Assembly (NCBI GenBank): GCA_023144075.1
Contig: JAGLGJ010000004.1
Location: forward strand, 1-20,051
Source of the DNA: Candidatus Bathyarchaeota archaeon
Lineage (GTDB): Archaea > Thermoproteota > Bathyarchaeia > 40CM-2-53-6 > RBG-13-38-9
Reading direction: 5' to 3'
DNA length: 20,051 nt
Positions 13,632-20,051 of the stretch are shown piece after piece. Under the pieces are notes generated by a model that made no database searches, was not told the origin of the DNA, and saw nothing but the letters and a program-made list of their open reading frames with translations. Position numbers and translations under genes: made by a program. How positions within the stretch are numbered: the first letter of the stretch is position 1; every line of letters starts with the position of its first letter.

Positions 13632-14903
13632 ATGATTGTGTTACATACAATCTGTTTCAGGTGTAAAATAACGTCATATACTGTTTCCGAGAAAGGACCC
13701 TCTGAAAAAGGCGTAGCGACTATAGAACTTTCATTAATATTTCTGCTGACTTCGTTATTCTTCACTGGTTTTACAATGCTTACGCCAATACTTCCGCTTT
13801 ACATTACAGCTTTAGGGGCCTCAAAACTTGAACTCGGATTCATAATGGCAACACTTCCTGCTACAAGTATTTTTGCCAGATTTCCATTCAGTGTGTTATC
13901 AATTAAAATTGGAAGATGGCCGGTCGTCATCTCTGCACTTCTACTTCAATTGGCATCTTGCATTTTATTCATGTCAATATCCACAAAAATTCTGCTCTAC
14001 CCTACTATTGTCATCTACGCCTTGGCATTATCGTCATTTGGTCCAAGTGCTATCGCAATAGCATTAGAGTCATCGCCAATTGGACGTAAAGGAATGATTA
14101 TGGGCAGATTCTATGGTGCAATAGGTGTCGGTATGATAGTTGGTCCTCTGCTAACAAGCCTATTAACGTACTATTTAGAAGTCCAGCAAATCTTCTTATT
14201 TGCATTGGCTTTGCCAATTACTGGCTTGACTATCTTTACTTTATTTGGTAGTAAATCGTTTTTAAAGAAATCAAATGAAAAGAAACTTGCTGAAGAAAAA
14301 GAAACTAGATCCTTACTGCATTCTATACGAAGAATAGTCTGCCAACGAAACATAATGCTTCTCTCTGCCTCAAGCATCACTTTCTTCATTGCGCTTGGAA
14401 CCTTCGAGACGATCTTTCCCGTATACGCAAAAGGAGAGTTAGGTCTTATGAGTTACCAAATTAGTCTTCTCTTTGTTGCAAGAGGAATACCTAACGCTAT
14501 ATCAAGGATTCCAATTGGTAATTTGTCCGATAAAATAGGACGTCGCATACCACTAGTTTTCGCTTATGGGTTGTCCTGGTTTGCTCTATTTCTGATCTCT
14601 GTTACAAATAACGTATTGTTACTTGTACCAATTATCGGTCTGTACGGTTTGGCATGGGGTGCTAGGACAGCTCCTTCCGCAGCTCTTTATAGTGATAATA
14701 CATTGCCTGAAGACACCGCTTTGGTATCAACTATTCTATGGTTAACCGCAGATATCGCATTGGCATTTGGCTCCAGTTTGGCCGGAACCCTAAGTCTTTT
14801 CATTCCCACTCAATCTATCTTCAGAGTAGTATCTATGATAGTGCTGGCTGGATTATTCGGAATTCTATTGATAAATGAATCAAAATCACAAAGAAAGGGA
14901 TAA
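13632..14903 (+). CDS. Major facilitator superfamily transporter
   Basis: Membrane protein of 423 residues with about twelve hydrophobic segments in two halves, separated by a charged cytosolic loop near 215-235 (KKSNEKKLAEEKETR). The second half carries the MFS signature ISRIPIGNLSDKIGRR; in the first half a shorter form ends at IKIGRW. These place it among proton-coupled, drug-efflux-like MFS carriers, but the substrate cannot be read from sequence. The frame opens with TTG at 13629, immediately followed by ATG at 13632. The ATG is preferred because TATA-like CTTTAAAA at 13598-13605 would start transcription close to it, giving a leaderless message. The first 30 residues are polar, with two Cys (CFRC). 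The gene is divergent from prf1, and pyrH follows 92 bases later with its own TATA-like box. Confidence 0.88.
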   Translation: MIVLHTICFRCKITSYTVSEKGPSEKGVATIELSLIFLLTSLFFTGFTMLTPILPLYITALGASKLELGFIMATLPATSIFARFPFSVLSIKIGRWPVVISALLLQLASCILFMSISTKILLYPTIVIYALALSSFGPSAIAIALESSPIGRKGMIMGRFYGAIGVGMIVGPLLTSLLTYYLEVQQIFLFALALPITGLTIFTLFGSKSFLKKSNEKKLAEEKETRSLLHSIRRIVCQRNIMLLSASSITFFIALGTFETIFPVYAKGELGLMSYQISLLFVARGIPNAISRIPIGNLSDKIGRRIPLVFAYGLSWFALFLISVTNNVLLLVPIIGLYGLAWGARTAPSAALYSDNTLPEDTALVSTILWLTADIALAFGSSLAGTLSLFIPTQSIFRVVSMIVLAGLFGILLINESKSQRKG

Positions 14904-14995
14904 CAACTAATTTAGATAAAATCAGTTTTTAACAGTTATGTATGAATCTTAAATAATTGGAGAATCGAATCTTTCAATTATGCAGGTAAATCGAA

Positions 14996-15673
14996 ATGAA
15001 GTTGGTCATTAAAATCGGAGGTCACTTATTTCCATCCGAATTGAATCCTGGTAGAATTAATGAATTCACATCTATTCTGAAAGACCTTCAAAGAAAAAGT
15101 CATAACATTACTGTCGTAGCTGGCGGTGGTGCAAATGCTAGATTATACATCCAAACAGCAAGAAAATTGGGAAGTGATGAATCCTATTGTGATGATATTG
15201 GAATTCACTTCGCCAGACTGAATGCCAAATTGCTGATATCCAGCCTGGGAGATGATTCCTATCCAACAGTAGCTGAAAATACTGCAGAACTAAGAGCTCA
15301 CCATATCTCTGACAAGATAACTGTGATGGGAGGATTACAACCTGGACAATCAACAAATGCAGTTGCCGCAATAGCCGCAGAGATAGTTGGAGCAGATCTT
15401 TTAGTAAATGGAACAGATGTAGATGGCGTCTATACAGATGATCCAAAGCTATATCCCGATGCAAAGAAACTTGATGAAGTTTCTATAGACCAGTTATTAG
15501 AAATTATTGTAAAAGGTAAAAGTTCTGCGGGCGGATACAAACTATTAGACCCCGTTGCTGTCAAAATAATTGAGCGGTCAAAAATCCCTACGATAATTTT
15601 AGATCTTAAGGATCCGAGAAATTTGATCCGTGCAGTTGAAGGAAATAATATTGGAACACGAATAAGATTTTGA
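14996..15673 (+). CDS. pyrH: UMP kinase, archaeal PyrH
   Basis: 225-residue amino-acid-kinase-fold enzyme that phosphorylates UMP to UDP in pyrimidine nucleotide synthesis. Signatures are the N-terminal VIKIGGHLF, VAGGGANARLYIQTARKLG at 41-59, the uridine-binding GGLQPGQSTNAVAA at 112-125, NGTDVDGVYTDDP at 138-150, and SAGGYKLLDPVAVKIIERS near the end. Length and motif order match the archaeal subgroup. The ATG at 14996 has AGGTAA about 7 bases upstream, and a TATA-like CTTAAATA near 14950 predicts a short leader. A winged-helix gene follows closely and is probably co-transcribed. Confidence 0.95.
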   Translation: MKLVIKIGGHLFPSELNPGRINEFTSILKDLQRKSHNITVVAGGGANARLYIQTARKLGSDESYCDDIGIHFARLNAKLLISSLGDDSYPTVAENTAELRAHHISDKITVMGGLQPGQSTNAVAAIAAEIVGADLLVNGTDVDGVYTDDPKLYPDAKKLDEVSIDQLLEIIVKGKSSAGGYKLLDPVAVKIIERSKIPTIILDLKDPRNLIRAVEGNNIGTRIRF

Positions 15674-15693
15674 CACAGCAGAGGGGACTACAT

Positions 15694-15969
15694 TTGGTTA
15701 AGCTTGTGGATATGTTTCAATCAAGGGCAACAGTAAAGCTTCTAGAATACATGTTAGAAAATAGGGGTAAGATATTCAATCAATCCCTTCTTGCAAATAT
15801 TTTAGAGCTATCACCTTCAACAATAGCAAGAGTAATAGATCCACTAATTAAAGAACAGATAATTCTCTTTGACAGGTTTGAACAAGGAATGAAATTGATA
15901 AGTCTTAATGAAATGTCCGAGAAAACGAAAATTCTGATCGAGTTCTACGATAGAATAAAAAATCTTTGA
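15694..15969 (+). CDS. Small winged-helix DNA-binding protein
   Basis: 91-residue protein if started at TTG 15694, which has GAGGGG (15681-15686) 7 bases upstream. An earlier TTG at 15670 overlaps the pyrH stop but lacks such a site. The core resembles a winged helix-turn-helix: MFQSRATVKLLEYMLENRG, then QSLLANILELSPSTIARVIDPL as the helix-turn-helix, then a wing (IILFDRFEQGMKLISLN). This pattern is common in archaeal transcription factors. The target is unknown. Its position directly behind pyrH suggests shared transcription and possible control of nucleotide or neighbouring genes, which is inference. It is convergent with the 47-residue ORF. Confidence 0.75.
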   Translation: MVKLVDMFQSRATVKLLEYMLENRGKIFNQSLLANILELSPSTIARVIDPLIKEQIILFDRFEQGMKLISLNEMSEKTKILIEFYDRIKNL

Positions 15970-15997
15970 ACAAGATAATTAATACTGAAATTTAGGG

Positions 15998-16141
15998 TTA
16001 GGCTTCTCTTTCTGCTACTCGTTCGAATTCTTCCGATAAAGAATCGCAAATAAGCGAACAGACACGCCATTGTCTCATGGTATAGCTTATACGTAATTGC
16101 TCCATTGCTTCAGCGATCTTGTCTTCTTGTTCAGGATTCAT
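15998..16141 (-). CDS. Putative 47-residue small protein
   Basis: An ATG-initiated frame on the minus strand fills most of the 281-base space between the winged-helix gene and pelota. The product is highly charged and probably helical. It starts MNPEQEDKIAEAM, has a central YTMRQWRVCSLICDSL segment with two Cys, and ends EEFERVAEREA. A heptad-like spacing of hydrophobic residues suggests an amphipathic helix or short coiled coil. I recognise no family. Support comes from its position, sensible composition, an ATG, and a TATA-like TTTTATAC (16190-16183, minus) predicting a start near 16162. Against it, there is no clear Shine-Dalgarno, and an inverted repeat sits in the leader. Confidence 0.45.
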   Translation of the reverse strand: MNPEQEDKIAEAMEQLRISYTMRQWRVCSLICDSLSEEFERVAEREA

Positions 16142-16144
16142 AGC

Positions 16145-16163
16145 GAATCACTATACGTGATTC
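16145..16163. promoter_or_regulatory. Perfect 7-bp inverted repeat before the small ORF
   Basis: GAATCAC (16145-16151) and GTGATTC (16157-16163) are perfect arms around a TATAC spacer, ending 3 bases before the small ORF's ATG. It may be an operator, or a leader hairpin that would cover the start region of the minus-strand message. Confidence 0.45.
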
Positions 16164-16183
16164 TTCATACCATGTCATCTATG

Positions 16184-16191
16184 TATAAAAG
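16184..16191 (+). promoter_or_regulatory. TATA-like box for pelota, possibly shared
   Basis: TATAAAAG predicts a pelota transcript start near 16214 and a leader of about 37 bases. Read on the minus strand the same bases give CTTTTATA, which is placed to serve the divergent small ORF. Confidence 0.45.
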
Positions 16192-16250
16192 TCAATTCAT
16201 TAGTGATCTGTGACAAATAACCAGTCGATATAGATAGGAATGGTTACAAT

Positions 16251-17330
16251 ATGAGAATAATTGCAGAAGATCTTAAACATGGGACTGTTCAAGTAAGTAT
16301 TGAGAACCTCGATGATTTATGGACACTTTATAATGTAATCAAAAAGGATGACTTAGTCTATTCAAGAACAACACGTGAAGTAAAAACTGATGAACAGAGC
16401 AGACCATCAAGTAGACGTGTAACAGCCACGTTAGGCTTAAAGGTTGAAAAAATTTATTTTGATAAAGATCTTGTTAGGCTGAGAATCCATGGTGTCGTAA
16501 CCGATGCTTCTGATAAGTTTGGGATATTAGGATCACATCACACATTCAGTCTTTTTGAAGATGGTGTAGTGAAAATAATTAAGGAAAGATGGGCTAAACA
16601 TGAACTCGAAAGTATGAAAAAAGCATCTAAGAATGAAGTGCCTGTAATAATATTAGCAATCGATAGTGATGAATGTGCCATAGGTATTTCACGAATGTCA
16701 GGCATTGATATTAAATTGGAAATCAAATCGCACCTGCCAGGAAAACGTGAGGCTGAGAAACGTGATCAGGCCATGATTAAATATTTCTCAGTAATCTCTG
16801 AACCCTTAGCACGAGTTCATGATACTTATGACGCTAAGATACTGATTGTAGGCCCTGGATTTACAAAAGAGTACTTCATGAATTTTTTGAAAAATAACCA
16901 TTCAGAATTAGCCCGAGAAGTAGTAACTGTGAAAAGTGTCAGCAACGGCGGAGCCGCAGGAGTTTACGAAGCGATAAGGGTGGGTCTTGTAGGAAATGTT
17001 ATGAAAGGAGCAAGGACCATGAATGAGTTAAAACTCGTTGAAGAAGTTTTAGCCAGACTCGGAGCCTCAAGGGGAGATGTCTCATATGGAATAGATGAAG
17101 TCTCCTCAGATGCCTCTTCGGGTGCTGTGGAAACAGCGTTAGTATGCGATGAAACACTTAGAGGTGCTGAAAATCAAGAACGTCTGTCTTTAGAAAAAAC
17201 TCTCAGGATAATCGAGGAGAATCATGGAAAAGTCGTTATAATAAGCATGGGACATGAAGGTGGAAGGAAGCTTGATTCCTTAGGTGGTATGGCTGCTTTA
17301 CTAAGGTATGAGAGGCATAAACAATATTGA
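16251..17330 (+). CDS. pelA: Pelota (Dom34 homologue), ribosome rescue factor
   Basis: 359-residue relative of aRF1 that enters the A site of stalled ribosomes with aEF1-alpha and, with ABCE1, promotes subunit splitting. The N-terminal Sm-like domain starts MRIIAEDLKHGTVQV and contains the segment DLWTLYNVIKKDDLVYSRT. The central domain includes VIILAIDSDECAIG and HLPGKREAEKRD, and carries neither GGQ nor NIKS, which separates it from aRF1. The C-terminal domain ends GHEGGRKLDSLGGMAALLRY, the conserved Pelota tail. Length is normal. The ATG is preferred because it matches the family N-terminus exactly. A TATA-like box lies 60 bases upstream. The site-2 protease gene follows after 136 bases. 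Confidence 0.96.
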   Translation: MRIIAEDLKHGTVQVSIENLDDLWTLYNVIKKDDLVYSRTTREVKTDEQSRPSSRRVTATLGLKVEKIYFDKDLVRLRIHGVVTDASDKFGILGSHHTFSLFEDGVVKIIKERWAKHELESMKKASKNEVPVIILAIDSDECAIGISRMSGIDIKLEIKSHLPGKREAEKRDQAMIKYFSVISEPLARVHDTYDAKILIVGPGFTKEYFMNFLKNNHSELAREVVTVKSVSNGGAAGVYEAIRVGLVGNVMKGARTMNELKLVEEVLARLGASRGDVSYGIDEVSSDASSGAVETALVCDETLRGAENQERLSLEKTLRIIEENHGKVVIISMGHEGGRKLDSLGGMAALLRYERHKQY

Positions 17331-17466
17331 AGCGCGCGTAAGCCGTTTGAAGTCAATACTTGCCCTCCACAACTTTAATAGACGACTCTTCAAGCAATGT
17401 AAAGAACCACTGTTCGAGGTATTACTGTTCCGAAAAAAAGTAAGTTCAATCTCTTGATGATGAAGA

Positions 17467-18624
17467 ATGGCAAATGATCTTATCTCCACATTACTTTTCA
17501 TTGTAGCTTTTTGGGTTATGCTGTACATATTGGCTAGAGTGTTCACTTGGGAGAAGAGAGGCATCATAGTAGAACCGTTCTACTTGATGTTGAAAACATC
17601 TTTCTTGAATGAGAGGTTAAACTTCTTTTCAAAGAACAGAGAGAGGATTTGGAGAGTCGTCTGGAATATTGGTATCATAGTTGCATTTGCCCAGATGGGC
17701 TTCATTATCTATTTTCTATCAAATAATATCATTGAATTGGTGAATAAAACACCACAAGCAGCAGGAATGGTTCCTATACTTCCTGGAATAACTATCAGTT
17801 TTGAGACTTTACCATATTTCATAATAGCTTTAGCTATTGTTCTTATAACACATGAGTTTGCTCATGCAATTGCTGGTTTAGTGGATAATATACCTTTGAA
17901 ATCTGCGGGGTTATTTTTTGTATTCATAGTAGGAGGAGGTTTTGTAGAGCTCGATGAAGAGAAGCTTGAGCGATCATCTCTCCGAACCAAATTGAGAGTA
18001 TTCTCAGCAGGTTCATCTACAAATATTGCGGTATGGGGTATTGTCACTCTGCTATTTCTTAACTTCGGTGCAATAATGAGTCCATGTTATGACGGCCCCT
18101 CAGGAATTATTGTTTCAGGAGTCATCGAAGATGGAGGGGCTTCACAAGCTGATATGAAAAAGTGGGATGTTATCTACTCCATAAATAACCAGCCGATTAA
18201 AGATGTTAATGATCTAGCTGATTTCATGAGTAAGGTCAAACCAGGAACTATCCTGATTTTAAGCACGGATAGGGGAGATGTGAGTGTTGAGACTAAACCT
18301 CATCCGCAAGATCCCACACGCGCTCTAGTAGGTATATACCCTTTTCCTTACTATGAATCTAGACTGGGTATTGCTCCCAAAGAGTTGCCGTATCATCTGT
18401 ATTGGACTGGATACTGGACGTCCACTTTGTTGCTTTGGATAGCTATCTTCAATATGTTGCCCCTCTTTCCACTTGATGGAGATAAAATGATATATTCACT
18501 AGTCAGTTCAAAGTCAAAAAAAGCAGCTAGAATTGTCAGAGTATCTGTCGGAGGAGTATTCCTTGCTATTGTAGTGATGAATATGGTTCTGTCGTACATG
18601 AATTTCGGTTTTATGACGATTTGA
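17467..18624 (+). CDS. Site-2 protease (peptidase M50) with PDZ domain
   Basis: 385-residue multi-pass membrane metalloprotease expected to cut substrates within the bilayer. The N-terminus holds a hydrophobic helix (2-24), then a cytosolic stretch and further helices at about 65-85 and 115-135. HEFAH at 129-133 is the zinc-binding HExxH. A PDZ domain at about 200-290 includes GIIVSGVIEDGGASQADM and DVIYSINNQPIKDVNDL. The second motif, NMLPLFPLDGDKM, follows near 335-347, with a last helix at the end. Archaeal homologues are thought to act in regulated intramembrane proteolysis, but no substrate is evident. It starts with ATG and ends 10 bases before the tRNA thiolation gene, so the two are likely co-transcribed. 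It differs from the AN1-type protease elsewhere in the window by having a PDZ domain and no zinc finger. Confidence 0.93.
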   Translation: MANDLISTLLFIVAFWVMLYILARVFTWEKRGIIVEPFYLMLKTSFLNERLNFFSKNRERIWRVVWNIGIIVAFAQMGFIIYFLSNNIIELVNKTPQAAGMVPILPGITISFETLPYFIIALAIVLITHEFAHAIAGLVDNIPLKSAGLFFVFIVGGGFVELDEEKLERSSLRTKLRVFSAGSSTNIAVWGIVTLLFLNFGAIMSPCYDGPSGIIVSGVIEDGGASQADMKKWDVIYSINNQPIKDVNDLADFMSKVKPGTILILSTDRGDVSVETKPHPQDPTRALVGIYPFPYYESRLGIAPKELPYHLYWTGYWTSTLLLWIAIFNMLPLFPLDGDKMIYSLVSSKSKKAARIVRVSVGGVFLAIVVMNMVLSYMNFGFMTI

Positions 18625-18634
18625 GACGGTTTCA

Positions 18635-19567
18635 ATGCAATGTACCTTCTGTAAGTCCCATGCATTCTATCGGCGGGAGCATGAAGGAGTTAGCCTCTGT
18701 AAGAGATGTTTCACGAAGAGTATAGAAAACAAAGTCAGGAAGACTATCTCTGAATATGAGATGTTTGACTATAAAGATATAATAGCAGTAGCTATTTCTG
18801 GAGGAAAAGATAGTCTTACACTACTTTCCATTTTGAACCGACTCAAGATGAGATTTCCATTATCCAAGCTAATAGCTATAACTATTGACGAGGGAATCTA
18901 CGGTTATAGAGAGGAAGCCATATCACTTGCTAAATCGCTAACCGAATCCCTTGGAATTGAACATAAACTATTCTCTTTCAAAGATCTTTTTCAAGTAACT
19001 CTTGATGAATTTTTAAAAAAACAGAATGAGTTGGCACCATGCTCATACTGTGGCGTTTTACGTCGCCGGGCCCTGGAGATTGCTGGAAGATCTGTTGGAG
19101 CTAACAAGATTGTGACTGGGCACAATCTCGATGATGAAGTTCAAACAATGCTTCTGAACATTCTGCATGGTGGTGTAGATCGATTAATGAGATCATCTCC
19201 AGTTTTGGCTGATCCAGATGGTAGATTTATTCAAAGAGTAAAACCACTATGTTATTTATATGAACGTGAGATCGCTCTGTATGCATATGTGACAGGTCTT
19301 AAGTTCCAACATATTCCTTGTCCACATGGAAGTAGAGCATTGAGAGGTGAAATACGAGACATTCTGAATAGCTTGGAGGATAAACATCCAAGCCTCAAAT
19401 ATACCGCTTTTTCTTCAAAAATGAAACTCAGCCATATCATTGCTAATCATAAGGTGCAGCTAAACTCCTGCAGGATCTGTGGGGAATGGACAAGTGGAGA
19501 TATGTGTGAAGTATGTAGAGTCTTACTTGAAAACAGAGAGATTAGATGTCTTATTCGGGAAGCTTAA
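18635..19567 (+). CDS. tRNA 2-thiouridine synthetase, TtuA/Ncs6 (CTU1) family
   Basis: 310-residue PP-loop ATPase that activates a uridine in tRNA and replaces its oxygen with sulfur. The N-terminal zinc site is C3-x2-C6 with C22-x2-C25. The PP-loop is SGGKDS at 55-60. C136-x2-C139 (PCSYCGVLRRRAL) and C229 (PCPHGSRALRGE) are the three cysteines that hold a [4Fe-4S] cluster in this family. A C-terminal zinc site uses C279, C282, C291 and C294. TGHNLDDEVQT follows the family pattern. The sequence does not separate TtuA (position 54, thermophiles) from Ncs6/NcsA (wobble U34). Sulfur is usually delivered by a ubiquitin-like carrier. It lies 10 bases after the site-2 protease gene and just upstream of the SRP RNA. 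Confidence 0.92.
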   Translation: MQCTFCKSHAFYRREHEGVSLCKRCFTKSIENKVRKTISEYEMFDYKDIIAVAISGGKDSLTLLSILNRLKMRFPLSKLIAITIDEGIYGYREEAISLAKSLTESLGIEHKLFSFKDLFQVTLDEFLKKQNELAPCSYCGVLRRRALEIAGRSVGANKIVTGHNLDDEVQTMLLNILHGGVDRLMRSSPVLADPDGRFIQRVKPLCYLYEREIALYAYVTGLKFQHIPCPHGSRALRGEIRDILNSLEDKHPSLKYTAFSSKMKLSHIIANHKVQLNSCRICGEWTSGDMCEVCRVLLENREIRCLIREA

Positions 19568-19593
19568 TCTGTAGCTTAGTCGATTTCATATTT

Positions 19594-19918
19594 GGCGGTG
19601 ACGGAGGATTGGGGAGCCAGCCGTTCTCTGCACCCGAAATCGGCTATACGCGGGAATCCGTTAACTTGACGGTGAGGTGTTGCTGATCAGTAGCAGGGCC
19701 TGGTAGCTGACAATGAGACTCTGCCCTGCTGGGCTGACGGAAGGGGAGGCGCTTCTGAAGGGAAGTTGACTATCTCTTTACCATCGAACCCGGTGAGGCT
19801 CGGAAGAGAGCAACTGTAAGGTGGACGGTTTGGCGCTGGCAGGAACACAGGGTTTAGGATGCTGCTGGGACTCCACTATTGTGAACAGCGTCGATCCGCT
19901 GAGGATGCGTCACCGCCT
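19594..19918 (+). ncRNA. ffs: Archaeal signal recognition particle (7S) RNA
   Basis: RNA scaffold of the signal recognition particle, which targets membrane and secreted proteins to the translocon. The ends pair perfectly: GGCGGTGACG (19594-19603) with CGTCACCGCC (19908-19917), forming the archaeal helix 1. The SRP54-binding helix 8 is seen as CTCGGAAGAGAGCAACTG at about 19799-19816, with its GGAA tetraloop and the AGCA internal-loop sequence. The segment is strongly GC-rich compared with its surroundings, has no coding frame, and is about 325 bases, near the usual archaeal size. It is followed by a T-rich stretch (about 19933-19940) that could end transcription. The promoter is weak by eye; TTAAT near 19564 overlaps the end of the upstream gene. 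Exact ends are inferred from the pairing. Confidence 0.93.
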
Positions 19919-20012
19919 TCCCATAACATGCATTTTTAATTAAGTTCTAAACCCTTATTATTTAGATTAAAAGTCTTGATAGAAACCTAGTTGGATTTGG
20001 TGTTAGAGCAAC

Positions 20013-20051
20013 TTGAGCAAAGATGTCAAGAAAGGCGTTGAATTCAAAGTC
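20013..20051 (+). CDS. Possible 5' end of another gene, cut by the window edge
   Basis: From a TTG at 20013, after a TAG at 20004-20006, the frame encodes MSKDVKKGVEFKV and runs off the window. The composition looks protein-like, and a TATA-like ATTAAAAG at about 19966-19973 would start transcription close upstream. An alternative ATG at 20023 in another frame (MSRKALNSK) is also open to the edge. No family can be assigned from so few residues. Confidence 0.3.
   Translation, partial: MSKDVKKGVEFKV

Noticed and set aside
15138..15464. 108-residue open frame antisense to pyrH
   Set aside because: Its His/Leu-rich repetitive composition is an artefact of the codons of the sense gene, and the sense frame is a clear UMP kinase.
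17331..17466. TTCGAGGT near 17414 as a possible tRNA T-arm
   Set aside because: The flanks do not pair into a stem, and no D-arm or acceptor stem is present upstream.
1..20051. CRISPR array, insertion sequence, phage genes, toxin-antitoxin pair
   Set aside because: No regularly spaced direct repeats, transposase-like product, terminal inverted repeats or phage genes were seen. All longer frames are explained by housekeeping or membrane protein families.

Overview
The window is archaeal chromosome. It carries a group II chaperonin (thermosome), release factor aRF1, Pelota, archaeal-type UMP kinase, archaeal TyrRS, archaeal DnaG, a Tfx regulator, ribosomal protein uS11 and a complete archaeal 7S (SRP) RNA. 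TATA-like boxes lie about 25-30 nt before inferred transcript starts. The DNA is AT-rich by eye. The mixture, together with a secreted protein carrying a CFI-box C-terminal motif, suggests an uncultured lineage such as Bathyarchaeia or a relative. That placement is inference, not a demonstrated assignment.

Layout. 1-171: possible 3' end of an unidentified gene. 211-3597 (-): large secreted, membrane-anchored HExxH protein. 3787-5415 (+): thermosome. 5460-5870 (-): Tfx-type regulator with a palindrome just upstream. 6075-6863 (-): AN1 zinc finger fused to a site-2 protease. About 6978-7128: GC-rich foldable stretch behind its own TATA-like box, an unassigned RNA candidate. 7252-10000 (+): tyrS, a small Toprim gene and dnaG. 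10074-10544 (-): RimI-type acetyltransferase. 10651-11049 (+): uS11. 11084-13499 (-): JAMM metalloprotease, HD-domain protein, aRF1. 13632-15969 (+): MFS transporter, pyrH, winged-helix protein. 15998-16141 (-): 47-residue small ORF. 16251-19567 (+): pelota, PDZ-containing site-2 protease, TtuA/Ncs6-type tRNA thiolase. 19594-19918: SRP RNA. 20013-20051: possible start of another gene.

Most genes serve protein synthesis and quality control: tRNA charging and thiolation, ribosome structure, termination (aRF1), ribosome rescue (Pelota), folding (thermosome), export (SRP RNA), RNA turnover or priming (DnaG) and proteolysis (two site-2 proteases and a JAMM enzyme). I see no CRISPR array, insertion sequence, phage module or tRNA gene. 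This is mainly a housekeeping region. Its least ordinary parts are: two genes whose best start codon is CTG with a well-placed Shine-Dalgarno sequence; an HD-domain protein whose HD pair reads DD; uS11 outside its usual ribosomal cluster; the unexplained structured stretch before tyrS; and several perfect inverted repeats at promoter or leader positions.
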